This document shows, piece after piece, positions 41,622 through 51,627 of a stretch of DNA of 64,000 nucleotides. A program made the position numbers and the translations under genes. The stretch comes from Sutcliffiella horikoshii. Lineage in GTDB: Bacteria; Bacillota; Bacilli; Bacillales; Bacillaceae_I. The stretch lies in NCBI RefSeq assembly GCF_019931755.1, contig NZ_CP082918.1, positions 2,770,001 to 2,834,000 of the forward strand. Reading direction: 5' to 3'. Position 1 is the stretch's first letter. Every line of letters begins with the position of its first letter. The notes under the pieces are model-generated. The model had not been told where the DNA came from. It did no database searches and saw only the letters and a list, made by a program, of their open reading frames with translations.

Positions 41622-42752
41622 TTAGGATAATTCCACTAGATTTACTATTTCCTTTGTTGAAGGAATTATTATTTGCTCCAACTGGTAACCATACAAACAA
41701 TAAACTCCACTTGGAGAGCATTTCAATGGCGTGTTCTCTAAATCTTTTGCCAGCACCTTCTTTTCCCCGCTTGTGCTGTCAAATGATATTAATTGAAAGC
41801 CATCAGAATATCCATCTGCATTCCCTGCGCGAGTTGACTCGAATGTATAGAACATCTTTGTGTTATCTACAAAATCATAATAAGGAATAAAGTAATTCGA
41901 ATATGACGTTAGTAGTGGCGCTTTATAGGTCTGAATTTCTTTCAATTCCGGAAAACCATAAAATGAATAAGAAGCTATTCCCACATCATCCACTGACCCT
42001 ACGGTAATTAGCAGGTTGTCATAGGTATGGAACATCACGACGCTTTCCTTTAGCTCCCTTTTTTCTTCCGTCCCTAAGTTCTCTGCATATAACGGAGCTT
42101 CCAAGTCTGGCATCTCATGATTCCAATCTATAAAACCTATCTCTTCATTTGGCAGCCATTGCACAAACGGATCTGCTACATCTTTTTTTACCATACTTTT
42201 ATCATGGACATCAAGCAGGAAGGTATCATAAGACCAGTCCTCTTTAAAAGATGATACAACCAGCTGCTGCACAGAAAAGGGATTCCAGGAATAGACAAGA
42301 TCTATGGAATTATCAAAAGTCCATTCAGCAAGTTCTTCTCCTTTGTCTGATAGAACTCTTAATTTCCCTTCGGTTGCGGAAACTGCAGAGCGAACAAGAA
42401 ACATGTCATACGTCTTATTAGCTTCCACTGACATAATCAATTCTTCAGATTTATAAAACACATCTGTTTCACCTGAAATCAGATGAAAGGAATGGACAAC
42501 AGAACCGGTGCCTTCGTTAGCTATATATAATATGGTTTCATCATTCAACCATTCTGAAACCGTAGTGAATTGATCAAATGGTAATGAGAGCTTTTTAAGT
42601 GGTTCATTATGAAAGTTTGATGGATTGAAAGGTTTTTGTTTTTCCTGATTTGAGAGTGCAGGCGCATTGCTAACTTCCTTGGGGTGAGGAGGAGATTGAC
42701 ATCCTATCAAAAAACAACTGATGATACAGACTACCCAAAAAACCCTTTTCAT
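41622..42752 (-). CDS. yqgU: Beta-propeller lipoprotein YqgU
   Basis: A 376-residue protein with a lipoprotein signal (RVFWVVCIISCFLIGC, lipobox Cys at residue 18) followed by a Ser/Pro/Asn linker and a propeller-like beta repeat region (VSEWLNDETILYIANEGTGS; LVYSWNPFSVQQLVVSS; WLPNEEIGFIDW). Position between yqgT and yqgV identifies it as YqgU. Function is unknown; it acts outside the membrane. Confidence 0.88.
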   Translation of the reverse strand: MKRVFWVVCIISCFLIGCQSPPHPKEVSNAPALSNQEKQKPFNPSNFHNEPLKKLSLPFDQFTTVSEWLNDETILYIANEGTGSVVHSFHLISGETDVFYKSEELIMSVEANKTYDMFLVRSAVSATEGKLRVLSDKGEELAEWTFDNSIDLVYSWNPFSVQQLVVSSFKEDWSYDTFLLDVHDKSMVKKDVADPFVQWLPNEEIGFIDWNHEMPDLEAPLYAENLGTEEKRELKESVVMFHTYDNLLITVGSVDDVGIASYSFYGFPELKEIQTYKAPLLTSYSNYFIPYYDFVDNTKMFYTFESTRAGNADGYSDGFQLISFDSTSGEKKVLAKDLENTPLKCSPSGVYCLYGYQLEQIIIPSTKEIVNLVELS

Positions 42753-42855
42753 TGCACCCCTCCTTTTTTCCTATCTTAATAACGATTATGAGGCAGGAAA
42801 GGTTTCAATACAAGCTAAAAAAAATTATATTCTTACAGGAATAATTTTTCCAATA

Positions 42856-42892
42856 AAAAAACGGCAAGTCGGGAACTTTGCCGTTAAAGGTA
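42856..42892 (-). terminator. Terminator after yqgT
   Basis: Minus-strand AACGGCAAAGTTCCCGACTTGCCGTTTTTTT, overlapping the last codons of yqgT. Confidence 0.82.
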
Positions 42893-44083
42893 TAGAGAGG
42901 CCAGAAAAATACCGAGGGTTTTTTGGTAGATCGTGTCGTATTGGGACAAGGGAAGTGGGTTAATTCCTTTACCAAGTTCCAACGTGAATCCAGGCTTTTT
43001 ATATTCCTGAATGAACCAATCTTTGAATCCGGCGTGACTGTCAACATAGCGAACGCTTTTATAGGTACTGACCCTTTCAAATTCCTCTGCGATCGCTTCA
43101 CTCTCCACAGGTTCCAATCCTTCATAACCCCAGTAGAACTCTTCCCCTTGGGTATGGACTGCAATCACTTTATCAAAATTTTCTTTATCGGCCAAGCCGG
43201 CCATCGCTAATGCTTCAGGCTCAGTCAATGGCAAGTCCCCAGGATAATCCCGTGGAGAAGGAACTTTCTCTTCTTTTCTTGTCTTCTCTATTTTCCAATT
43301 GGCAGGAAAATGCTTATTTAAATCAATACCCCTGATGTTTGCTTTCCACCCTAAATAATCAAGACGATCCTGATTAATATTTTCCACTAGTTTCTTAAAA
43401 GGAGTTTCAGACGGCGGCCCGTTCAGCACAAGATCCACTCCATCAGGGTTGACCATCGGAACAATGGAGAGCTCAGCTTGATCATATAAAGGTATACAAG
43501 GAATACCTCTTAATGGTGTAAAGTTCGTTAAGCATCTTAGGTAATCGTTAATTAGATTCATAATTACCGCACTGGTAATCCACTCGTTTGCATGAAAGCT
43601 GCCATTCCAATGTATTTTCTTCTTTCCTTTACCTAATCGTATGTGATGCAGGGACTTTCCCATTACAGATTGTCCTATTGAAGTGCATTGAATGAATGGG
43701 TAAATTTCCTTTAACCTATCAATGTCTTTTACCAATGTATCGTAATCGTATGGTTTTTTCGGGTTAACAATATTTCGTGTTTTCCGAATAGGCACTTGCA
43801 GGACATCTCCGGCCTTTATTTGGGCAAAATCTTTATCTTGATTCACCAACAATATACAATCCGCCGAGAAATTTAGTTTTTGAGCGATTGTTTGAATGGT
43901 TTCCACTTTTAAGATTTTATGATCTCTATGGGTAAAACCCGGGATAGCTATCTCTTTACCAATTTTAAGGGGTTCTGAGCCAGAGGGTATCTCTGGGTTG
44001 GAATCGCATAATAATTGCAAGGGCAGCCCAAATAATTGACTATAGTACCATAAGGAATCCCCTCTTCTTGCAAAGACCTTCAT
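42884..44083 (-). CDS. yqgT: Gamma-D-glutamyl-L-diamino acid endopeptidase YqgT (M14)
   Basis: A 399-residue zinc carboxypeptidase-fold endopeptidase I cutting the gamma-D-Glu-diamino acid bond of murein peptides. Two LysM domains (about 1-50 and 53-98) precede the M14 domain. Zinc ligands are His and Glu in SFHANEWIT near residue 168 and a later His in VIAVHTQGEEFY; the catalytic Glu is in FTLELGKGINPLP. There is no signal peptide, so it may act in the forespore or on internalised peptides, like the ENP I described in sporulating bacilli. It complements YkfC in this window. Confidence 0.92.
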   Translation of the reverse strand: MKVFARRGDSLWYYSQLFGLPLQLLCDSNPEIPSGSEPLKIGKEIAIPGFTHRDHKILKVETIQTIAQKLNFSADCILLVNQDKDFAQIKAGDVLQVPIRKTRNIVNPKKPYDYDTLVKDIDRLKEIYPFIQCTSIGQSVMGKSLHHIRLGKGKKKIHWNGSFHANEWITSAVIMNLINDYLRCLTNFTPLRGIPCIPLYDQAELSIVPMVNPDGVDLVLNGPPSETPFKKLVENINQDRLDYLGWKANIRGIDLNKHFPANWKIEKTRKEEKVPSPRDYPGDLPLTEPEALAMAGLADKENFDKVIAVHTQGEEFYWGYEGLEPVESEAIAEEFERVSTYKSVRYVDSHAGFKDWFIQEYKKPGFTLELGKGINPLPLSQYDTIYQKTLGIFLASLYL

Positions 44084-44162
44084 TCTAAATCACCGCCCAC
44101 CATAAGCATTTATACTAACCATATGGTGAAGAGGTAAGATTTAGAACGTTGTCTCAAAAGGA

Positions 44163-44200
44163 AAAAACACCGAAAGCAAGTAAGCTGCTTTCGGTGTTTT
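44163..44200 (-). terminator. Terminator after the ltaS-type gene
   Basis: Minus-strand ACACCGAAAGCAGC / GCTTTCGGTGT followed by TTTTTTCC. Confidence 0.88.
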
Positions 44201-44203
44201 GTA

Positions 44204-46099
44204 TTATTCCTCTATTTTGCTTTCGTCCACTTGAATGGAAGTTCCATCATAAAAACGAAGCAGATCTCCGTATACAATCTCATCAGAGTATTGAAGTTCT
44301 TTTTTCGCTTTTTCCATATAAGGCTCACAAGCTGATTGATCTGTCTCTTGTTCTGTTTCCTTATCATAACAAGCGTTTTTAGTATATACCACTTTATCTG
44401 TTACAAAGCTGCCGTCACGGAATACGACAAAGTCATTTCTGTCTTCGGAGAAAAGATCTGCACCGAATTGGATATCATTTTTCGTTTCCATTCCCAGTAA
44501 GTGTTTGATAGTAGGTTTAAGGTCAATCTGTCCACTAACTGTATCAAATTCTTTCGGGTTTTTATCTGTCACACCTGGGATGTGAACAAACATTGGAACG
44601 CGTTGCAATTGAGCATTTTCAAAAGGAGTAATCTCTTTTCCTAAATACTGGCTCATTGCTTCATTATGGTTTTCAGAAATACCATAGTGATCTCCATAAA
44701 GGATAATGACGGAATCTTCATAAAGACCTGATTTCTTTAACTCATCAAACAATACTTTAATTGATTCATCACTATATCTTACAGTAGGGAAATAACGGTT
44801 CAATGTACGACTGTTAGAATCAAATTCATCGACAAATCTGTCTTCTTCATCCAATACGAATGGGAAGTGATTAGTCAGCGTGATAAATTTAGCATAGAAA
44901 GGTTTTTCTAAATCCTGCATGTATGGGATGGATTGTTGGAAAAACTCAATATCCTTTAAGCCCCAACCTACAGAATTTTCTTCATTTACATCATAACTTT
45001 CAATATCAAAGAATTGGTCATATCCTAGAGATTTATACATTACATCGCGGTTCCAGAAACTTTTATTGTTTGCATGGAACGTTACCGGAGTATAACCTTC
45101 TTCTTTAATTGCATTAGGCGTAGCTGTATGGAAATCATTTGTTCCATGAGTAAAGAACACGGCACCGCGTCCTACAGGATATAAGGAATTATCTAATAAG
45201 AATTCAGAATCTGACGTTTTCCCTTGACCTGTTTGGTGGTAGAAGTTATTGAAATAATAACTTTGATCTTTCAATTCATTTAAGAACGGAGTAATCGGTT
45301 CGCCGTTAATTTCTTTGTCAATTACAAAGCTTTGCATAGATTCCAATTTCACTACAATGACATTCTTACCTTTTGCAGCACCATAAAGATCGTCATTAGG
45401 TGCCTTATAGCTAGCATTGATATAGTTCTGGATCTCAGCAAGTTCACTTCCATCAGCCATTGCACGCTGCGCACGTGTTTTGGACTGAATGACAGCATCA
45501 TAAACATGGTAGTTATAAGTTCCTAAGTTTTTCACAAGAATTTCACGGTCGAATGTACGAGTCAATAATTGCGGTCTTTCTGTTTCTGCCAAACCTAAGT
45601 TGAAAAGGAAAATACCAACAATAGATAAGAAGTACATTTTGCGAACTTTCGGTCTCCATGTACTCATGCTCACAAATGATGGCGTCCATTTCGCGATTGC
45701 AATAAGAATGATTACATCAGTGAACATCAATAAGTCAACTGGTGTCATTAGTTCTGTAATACTACCGCCAAGGTCACTCATGTTACCTGATTGAAATAGT
45801 AACGGGATCGTGATGAAATCATTAAAGAAACGGTAATAGACTGCATTTGCATAAAGGACAAACGAAACGATAAAACTTGAAATGATCAGATATCGCTTCA
45901 TTCCCTTTTCTTTAAAGAAGAGGGCAAAACCGGCAATAAGCAATATAAAGCTTAACGGGTTAATAAATAAAATAAATTCTTGTTTCAGGGATTCAATTGT
46001 AATGTTAAAACTTGTTTTATATACGATATATGTTTTTATCCAGAGCAGAACAACTGCAATCAAGATAAAAGGCACTTTTGATTTAAAGGCTTGCTTCAT
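44204..46099 (-). CDS. yqgS: LtaS-family lipoteichoic acid synthase / primase YqgS
   Basis: A 631-residue polyglycerolphosphate synthase. Five N-terminal membrane helices (about 10-180) are followed by an extracellular sulfatase-like domain. The catalytic Thr is in [13 protein letters not shown] near residue 300; metal-binding segments include [19 protein letters not shown] and [10 protein letters not shown]. It polymerises glycerol phosphate from phosphatidylglycerol outside the membrane. Position next to yqgT and glcK identifies YqgS, one of the four LtaS paralogues of B. subtilis. Monocistronic; the 380-bp upstream region contains its promoter and the glcK terminator. Confidence 0.94.
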   Translation of the reverse strand: MKQAFKSKVPFILIAVVLLWIKTYIVYKTSFNITIESLKQEFILFINPLSFILLIAGFALFFKEKGMKRYLIISSFIVSFVLYANAVYYRFFNDFITIPLLFQSGNMSDLGGSITELMTPVDLLMFTDVIILIAIAKWTPSFVSMSTWRPKVRKMYFLSIVGIFLFNLGLAETERPQLLTRTFDREILVKNLGTYNYHVYDAVIQSKTRAQRAMADGSELAEIQNYINASYKAPNDDLYGAAKGKNVIVVKLESMQSFVIDKEINGEPITPFLNELKDQSYYFNNFYHQTGQGKTSDSEFLLDNSLYPVGRGAVFFTHGTNDFHTATPNAIKEEGYTPVTFHANNKSFWNRDVMYKSLGYDQFFDIESYDVNEENSVGWGLKDIEFFQQSIPYMQDLEKPFYAKFITLTNHFPFVLDEEDRFVDEFDSNSRTLNRYFPTVRYSDESIKVLFDELKKSGLYEDSVIILYGDHYGISENHNEAMSQYLGKEITPFENAQLQRVPMFVHIPGVTDKNPKEFDTVSGQIDLKPTIKHLLGMETKNDIQFGADLFSEDRNDFVVFRDGSFVTDKVVYTKNACYDKETEQETDQSACEPYMEKAKKELQYSDEIVYGDLLRFYDGTSIQVDESKIEE

Positions 46100-46383
46100 C
46101 TTTTTTTACCTCCTTATAGCAAAGACAGGGAAGCTCTTTATTTTAGTATTGTTAAAAAAACTTTTTAGATGTATTCATGACCAACTTTTCATTACCCTAA
46201 AAATTTGGCTACGACATATCTTAAAACTTTTTTTACAAAAAATCAATGGATAATTAATACTGTATTTATATTAAAGAGCTAGAATAATAGTCTTGGCGTT
46301 GTTTGCAACTATATATAATAGACGCAGTACAAGCCAAAAAGTTTCAATAAATATAGATGTTTTTTTATTCTAAATAGTCAAAC

Positions 46384-46412
46384 AAAAAGGAGACTTCTGC
46401 TAAGAAGCCTCC
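46384..46412 (-). terminator. Terminator after glcK
   Basis: Minus-strand GGAGGCTTC - TTAGCA - GAAGTCTCC followed by TTTTTG, about 70 bp after the glcK stop. The remaining 46100-46380 is AT-rich intergenic DNA in which I identify no gene. Confidence 0.8.
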
Positions 46413-46481
46413 ATAACGCACTATTCTTGCTTCTTTCTATCTTTTTACCCAAGAGAAAGAAAGAATAAACTATACACTTTT

Positions 46482-47450
46482 TTACAATTTTGTTTTTGCC
46501 AAATACGCCGCTCCGATTACTCCTGCATCATTTCCTAAAGTTGCTTCAGCAATCTTCACGCCAACCTTTGTTCTTGGAAATAAGTATTTTACAAAATGAT
46601 TACGTACAGGATCTAATAACTTGTCCCCTGCTTTTGATACCCCACCACCGATAACGATTTTCTCGGGGTTCATCGCATTTGCCAAGTTCGCAAGAGCCAG
46701 TCCTAAATAAGAAGCGACTTTATCGACTACAAATTGCGAAATTTCTTCTTTTGTATCAGCTTGCTCAAATATTAATTTTGCTGTCAATCCTTCTTGTTTC
46801 GCTAACTCTTCCAGCTTACTGCCTGGAGTTTTTTCCATTGCTTCTTTAGCTAAACGAACGATTCCCGTAGCAGATGCAATCGTTTCCAGACATCCTGTTT
46901 TTCCACAATTACATGGAGCTCCACCTTCCGGAAGTATCGTGATATGTCCAATTTCGCCGCCAGCTCCGTTAATACCGTGAACAATCTCCCCATTTGTGAT
47001 AATGCCTCCGCCTACTCCTGTCCCGAGGGTAACGCAAATGAGATCTTTGGATCCTTCACCAGCACCTTTCCACATCTCACCGATTGCTGCAAGGTTCGCA
47101 TCATTATCAACTACTACAGGCAATCCTGTTTCTACCTCCAATAAGTCTTTTAACGGGTAGTTTTCCCAGCCCAAGTTAACTGCTTCATAAATTAGTCCTG
47201 TTGCCATATTGACTGGACCTGGCGCACCCATTCCCAGTGCTTTTAGTTTTGATTTTGACTCGCCCAGTTCCTCTAATTTACTATCTATGGCTTTAGCAAT
47301 ATCTGTAGTGATATTTTTACCTTTTTCACTTATATCAGTGATGATTTCCCATTTGTGAGCGATTTCACCGTACTGTGTAATAAATGCCATTTTAATAGTT
47401 GTGCCACCTAAGTCGACACCAACTAACCATTTGTTTTCCATTTGTTTCAC
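46482..47450 (-). CDS. glcK: ROK-family glucokinase GlcK
   Basis: A 322-residue ATP-dependent glucokinase. Phosphate-1 motif [13 protein letters not shown] at residues 11-23, catalytic Asp in [13 protein letters not shown] near 105, [13 protein letters not shown] near 135, and the ROK zinc motif [14 protein letters not shown] near 172-185. It phosphorylates cytosolic glucose from disaccharide or trehalose breakdown. yqgQ precedes it by 7 bp, as in B. subtilis. Confidence 0.96.
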   Translation of the reverse strand: MKQMENKWLVGVDLGGTTIKMAFITQYGEIAHKWEIITDISEKGKNITTDIAKAIDSKLEELGESKSKLKALGMGAPGPVNMATGLIYEAVNLGWENYPLKDLLEVETGLPVVVDNDANLAAIGEMWKGAGEGSKDLICVTLGTGVGGGIITNGEIVHGINGAGGEIGHITILPEGGAPCNCGKTGCLETIASATGIVRLAKEAMEKTPGSKLEELAKQEGLTAKLIFEQADTKEEISQFVVDKVASYLGLALANLANAMNPEKIVIGGGVSKAGDKLLDPVRNHFVKYLFPRTKVGVKIAEATLGNDAGVIGAAYLAKTKL

Positions 47451-47457
47451 CTTTTCT

Positions 47458-47649
47458 TTATCTTAATTTGGATAATTCTTGTCGCAGGATGATCATGGCG
47501 GATTGGAATACACTTGCGTCCAATACCCCCGAACGGTAGAGCTCCCTTATTTCGTCTTCCATTAGCTCTAAGTCTGCTATTTTGTCACCTGTATAGATAA
47601 AGGCTCCAAAACCTTTTAAAAGTTGTCTTATGTCAAAAATTGTTTTCAT
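47458..47649 (-). CDS. yqgQ: YqgQ family protein
   Basis: A 63-residue three-helix protein: [21 protein letters not shown], then [15 protein letters not shown] and [12 protein letters not shown], matching YqgQ (DUF910). The B. subtilis homologue is a small helical bundle proposed to bind nucleic acid. Co-transcribed with glcK, 7 bp apart. Confidence 0.92.
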   Translation of the reverse strand: MKTIFDIRQLLKGFGAFIYTGDKIADLELMEDEIRELYRSGVLDASVFQSAMIILRQELSKLR

Positions 47650-47744
47650 GACTTCACCTTTTCTTCTTTACTAGCTGAAAGGGTTTGCGCTCCATTTTTA
47701 GTATAAAGGATTCACTTCGGACGTCAAGCAAGAAAATATAAGAA

Positions 47745-47772
47745 AACCGGGAATACCCTCCCGGTTCTTTTA
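47745..47772. terminator. Terminator-like hairpin beside copy E
   Basis: AACCGGGA - ATACCC - TCCCGGTT with A/T runs on both sides, 30 bp before palindromic copy E. Like the hairpin at 33257, it is not directly behind a gene. Confidence 0.6.
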
Positions 47773-47802
47773 ATCCTAAATTACTTTAGCTGGATGGTTA
47801 AC

Positions 47803-47936
47803 CGCCGCTGTTCCTTTCCGCAAATGGCTGCGCTTTCCACGGGGCGACCTTGAGCCTCCTCACTTCGTTGCGGGGTCTCAACATTGCCGCTACTCCCCCG
47901 TAGGAGTCTCCGCCATTTGCTCCAATTCACAGCTAG
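47803..47936. repeat. Palindromic element, copy E
   Basis: CGCCGCTGTTCCTTTCCGC through GCTCCAATTCACAGCTAG, nearly identical to copy C without its internal insert. Together with array 3 it fills most of the 846-bp gap between yqgQ and the GerA-family gene. Confidence 0.87.
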
Positions 47937-48029
47937 AAATAACTTGAACCAAACATAAATGCTTTTTCAGTTAACTCATTTAGTTTTAAACGCCTTTTAA
48001 AAAGCCCCTTAATAAATTTCCATTGTCAC

Positions 48030-48410
48030 CAAGATCTTCATATTGCGATGAGGACCTCTCTCCTCCTTTTTCCTCGTCACTGAGGTTTTCATAACCGCGA
48101 TGAAGACCTCTCTACTCCTCTTTCCTTGTTACTGAGGTCTTCATAACGACGATGAGGAGCTCTCTCCTCCTCTTTCCTTGTCACTGAAGTCTTCATAACC
48201 GCGATGAAGACCTCTCTACTCCTCTTTCCTTGTCACTGAGGTCTTCATACCGACGATGAGGACCTCTCTCCTCCTCTTTCCTTGTCACTGAAGTCTTCAT
48301 AACAGCGATGAGGACCTTTCTCCTCCTCTTTCCTTGTCACTGAAGTCTTCATAACCGCGATGAGGACCTTTCTCCTCCTTTTTCCTCGTTACTGAGGTCT
48401 TCATCCCAAC
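48030..48410. repeat. Array 3: tandem 52-bp hairpin units
   Basis: Seven units with an exact 52-bp period (landmark GATGA at 48047, 48099, 48151, 48203, 48255, 48307, 48359). Each has an 11-bp stem GAGGTCTTCAT - loop AACCGCG - ATGAAGACCTC, then a pyrimidine-rich spacer of about 23 nt (TCTACTCCTCTTTCCTTGT). The period is not a multiple of three and no frame stays open, so it is not coding. Confidence 0.9.
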
Positions 48411-48437
48411 GAACAAGAGTGACCTCTGAAGAGACAA

Positions 48438-48474
48438 CAAAAAACGGATGGAGTGTTGGCCATCCGTTTTCCAT
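48438..48474 (-). terminator. Terminator after the GerA-family gene
   Basis: Minus-strand AAAACGGATGG - CCAACACT - CCATCCGTTTTTTG. Confidence 0.87.
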
Positions 48475-48495
48475 TTACGATATTTAAATTGCTTT

Positions 48496-49959
48496 TTATC
48501 TATCCGGGTCTTCCGGGTGCAGGATTGTCGGCCTTCTGTTTTTCAATGGAATTGGAGATCGTATTAACACATCTCGGAACCCTCTGTAATTGAATGGGAT
48601 AAATGGCCACAAGTATGGAACATTGTAGGACTTCATCATCATCAGGAACAGAACGAGTATAACGAGCCCGGCCATAAATCCAATGACTCCAAACATGTAC
48701 GTCAATAGGAGCAGTGCAATCCTAAATAACCTGTTTGCCAAGCTGAGTTCATAACTTGGGGTTGAGAATGTTCCAATTGCTGCAATGGCAAGGTATAGAA
48801 TAATCTCTGGTACAAAAAGCCCTACTTTTACCGCTACATCCCCAATGAGAATTGCCGCCACAAGTCCAAGTGCGGTGCCTAAAGAGGTTGGCGTATGAAT
48901 GGCTGCCATTCGGAGCATATCCATACCTATTTCAATTATGAGTATCTGGGCTATTAAGGGCACTTCTCCGGATTCGGTTGGACCGATATAAGCTAATTGT
49001 TCAGGCAGTAACTGTGTATTCGTTGCCAGCAGAAACCATAATGGCAAAATAAATATGGACGCCCACACTGCCATAAATCGGACAAGCCTTAAGTAGGCTC
49101 CAACCACCGGTTTGTTTCTGTACTCTTCAGCATGTTGCAGATGATGCCAAAATGTAGCGGGAGTTATGATGACACTTGGGGAACCATCCACTATGACTAG
49201 AACATGTCCTTCATATAAATGAGCTGCCGCTGTATCTGGCCTTTCTGTGTACCTGACTGTAGGATAGGGATTCCAGTGACGTCCGCCAACAAACTCCTCC
49301 AGTGTCTTTTCTGCCATTGGCAGACCATCTGTATCAATATTTTGTAAGGATTCTTTAATTTCCTTCACTAGATCAGGATCTGCAAGTTCGTCCAAATAAC
49401 AAAGACTTATATCTGTCTTTGATCTTCTTCCAACTTGCAAATATTCCATTCTGAGTGAACTGTCTCTTACTCTTCTGCGGATTAAAGCGCAGTTGAAAAT
49501 CAATGTCTCTACGAATCCATCTCTCGAACCGCGAACCACTCTTTCCATGTCAGGCTCTTCGGGGCCTCTGACAGGATAGGTTCTTGAGTCAATAATAATC
49601 GCTTCCTCAAGTCCTTCTACAATCATAACAGTTGGACCTGCAAGGACCTGATCTACAACGGTTTCTAAATCATCTGTTTTATCAATTTCCACGTATGGTA
49701 TATATGTCTTTAAAAGTTTATCCAGAGGTTTTTCATCTAGATCTTCTGGCAAAAGATCGGACAAAAATTTCATTAAAAAGAGCATGATATCATCTTTACC
49801 GAAACCATCCACTAGGAACATTCCTATTTTTCTACCTGCATAATGGAGATCTAGAAAGATTAAATCAAAACTTTTATCCACTGCCATTCTTTCTTTTAAA
49901 TATTCAACATCCTCATCGAAGTTTCCCGACATTTTTCTCGTTGGTTTATGCCAAGTCAA
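48496..49959 (-). CDS. GerA/SpoVAF-family spore germination protein
   Basis: A 487-residue protein of the GerA A-subunit family. A cytosolic N-terminal domain (about 1-280) with YVEIDKTDDLETVVDQVLAG and VRGPEEPDMERVVRGSRDGF precedes five to six membrane helices from about 290 on. GPTESGEVPL and ATYTPTSLG-like AIHTPTSLGTALGLVAAILIGDVAVKVGL are family motifs. The overall form, without a long hydrophilic tail, resembles SpoVAF-type proteins. The start is a TTG with AGGAGG eight bases upstream. No gerB/gerC or spoVA partner is adjacent. It would sit in the spore inner membrane. Confidence 0.85.
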   Translation of the reverse strand: MTWHKPTRKMSGNFDEDVEYLKERMAVDKSFDLIFLDLHYAGRKIGMFLVDGFGKDDIMLFLMKFLSDLLPEDLDEKPLDKLLKTYIPYVEIDKTDDLETVVDQVLAGPTVMIVEGLEEAIIIDSRTYPVRGPEEPDMERVVRGSRDGFVETLIFNCALIRRRVRDSSLRMEYLQVGRRSKTDISLCYLDELADPDLVKEIKESLQNIDTDGLPMAEKTLEEFVGGRHWNPYPTVRYTERPDTAAAHLYEGHVLVIVDGSPSVIITPATFWHHLQHAEEYRNKPVVGAYLRLVRFMAVWASIFILPLWFLLATNTQLLPEQLAYIGPTESGEVPLIAQILIIEIGMDMLRMAAIHTPTSLGTALGLVAAILIGDVAVKVGLFVPEIILYLAIAAIGTFSTPSYELSLANRLFRIALLLLTYMFGVIGFMAGLVILVLFLMMMKSYNVPYLWPFIPFNYRGFRDVLIRSPIPLKNRRPTILHPEDPDR

Positions 49960-50057
49960 AATGAGTTCCTCCTAATTCTTAATGTATTAGGTATGAAATA
50001 TTTATCATCTTTTCATTTTCTGCTATAACTAGCAAAAAAATACAAGAATACACAAAA

Positions 50058-50106
50058 AAACAGCAGGAATCGCCATCCCCCAGGAACGGCAATCCTTGCT
50101 GTTTTA
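50058..50106 (-). terminator. Terminator after gluP
   Basis: Minus-strand AACAGCAAGGATTGCCG / GGCGATTCCTGCTGTT followed by TTTTTTG. Confidence 0.88.
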
Positions 50107-50115
50107 TTAGGAAGT

Positions 50116-51627
50116 TTATTCTAACCCCTCTATTTCTGTGCGTAAGTTATTATAGGCTTCTACAGTAGAATCAAGTTCTATAGCTTTATCTATGGAACTT
50201 GATGCCTTTTCGGTTTCATTCAACTCTAGATAGACTAATGCTAAGTTATAGTGTGCTTCATGAAAACTTGGCTGTAGAGTAGTAAGTCTTTCTAACCGAT
50301 TTTTCGCATCCTCTATTTTGCCTTCTTGGATATCAATATAGGAAAGATAGAAAAGGACCTCTGGAAATTCTTCGTCCCTATCTTCAAGATTAATAAGAAG
50401 ATTATATGCTTCTTCATATTGTTCTTGCTGAACTAACGTTTCCGCTTGTTTAATTTGGGCAGTTGGATTCTCTCCATTGTAACCTTCTTGCAGCAAAAAG
50501 TATGTTAATACAGCGGCTACTGCTAATCCAAGTATTCTTTGGACGAATTTTTTATGGTTCGGTAAATGCACCACAGCTGATGCTAAGAAGCCACCAATCA
50601 ACCCGCCAATATGCCCGGCATTATCAATGCCTGGGATGGTAAATCCGATAGCTAAATTTATTCCTATCAATACCAGTATGTTCGTACCCATTGTGCGGAA
50701 GAACAATTTTGGATGGATGATTCCAACAAACAGGAGCGCACCAAAGCAACCAAAAATTGCGCCGGAAGCACCTGCAGATAGCGATGAGGTGAATACGAAA
50801 CTAGCTAATGAACCGGCAAATCCGGCAAACAAATAAATCCCTAAGAAACGGATGTTTCCATATATTCTCTCAACAGCAGCACCCAGGTAAAATATGGCCA
50901 TTGTATTGAGCAATAGATGCAAAAACCCAATATGGAGGACTATCGGGGTAAAGAAACGCCACCACTCCCCTTCCAGGATGGCTGGGTTATATTTAGCACC
51001 GTACTTTACCAATGTCTCTGGATTTTGGCTTCCTCCATTTGTCTCCAGTAAATAAAACATTACTAAGTGTAAAAAGATAAAAAGGTAGGTAAAAAGGGGT
51101 TTTCCGTGTTGAAATAAGGACCTTTCCTTTTTATCTCTTTGAGAAGAAGCATTTAGGACGGTCTGTTTAAGATGGTATAGGCCTAAATCGTCTAGTTCAG
51201 CATCTTCCTTTATGGTGACCTCATCCCCAGTTACATGTGAAATTCTATTTAAGGCATTTTGTGTATTTCCTTCATGCAGCACGATAGAATGAAGCTCCGT
51301 TTTTTCATTTTCAAAAGGTTCTTCCACCCTGAATTCCCAATCATCCACCGGCGGGTATGATGAAACATAAATATTGAACGCATGTAAACGGCGTTTTCTC
51401 AACTGTTGTTTGAAATTAACGACATGACTGGATGCATTTTCAATATCACGTTGAAGCCACGTGCTCCAATCCAAATCATGTCGATAGATTCTGATAATTG
51501 GTGCTTTTTTATGTGTAAGGTTTTCTAGCCAAAGTTCGTTTTGATCTGGAGAGATATGTAAAATTCGATATTCTTTACTTACTACGAAATGTTGAACAAG
51601 CTGCCAAAATAAGATATCTTGCTTCAA
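50116..51627 (-). CDS. gluP: Rhomboid protease GluP (YqgP)
   Basis: A 503-residue intramembrane serine protease. A cytosolic N-terminal domain (about 1-175) is followed by seven helices with HIGFLHLLLNTMA near 230, the catalytic Ser in AGASGAIFG near 288, and the catalytic His in GIDNAGHIGGLIGG near 339. A C-terminal TPR region (about 385-500; EEAYNLLINLEDRD, PSFHEAHYNLALVYLEL) is typical of YqgP. It starts at a TTG after AGGAGGTGGGCG. The B. subtilis enzyme works with FtsH and processes the Mg transporter MgtE. Confidence 0.94.
   Translation of the reverse strand: MKQDILFWQLVQHFVVSKEYRILHISPDQNELWLENLTHKKAPIIRIYRHDLDWSTWLQRDIENASSHVVNFKQQLRKRRLHAFNIYVSSYPPVDDWEFRVEEPFENEKTELHSIVLHEGNTQNALNRISHVTGDEVTIKEDAELDDLGLYHLKQTVLNASSQRDKKERSLFQHGKPLFTYLFIFLHLVMFYLLETNGGSQNPETLVKYGAKYNPAILEGEWWRFFTPIVLHIGFLHLLLNTMAIFYLGAAVERIYGNIRFLGIYLFAGFAGSLASFVFTSSLSAGASGAIFGCFGALLFVGIIHPKLFFRTMGTNILVLIGINLAIGFTIPGIDNAGHIGGLIGGFLASAVVHLPNHKKFVQRILGLAVAAVLTYFLLQEGYNGENPTAQIKQAETLVQQEQYEEAYNLLINLEDRDEEFPEVLFYLSYIDIQEGKIEDAKNRLERLTTLQPSFHEAHYNLALVYLELNETEKASSSIDKAIELDSTVEAYNNLRTEIEGLE

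Noticed and set aside
48030..48410. CRISPR array interpretation of array 3 (and array 1)
   Set aside because: The sequences between hairpins are conserved from unit to unit instead of unique, and no cas genes are present.
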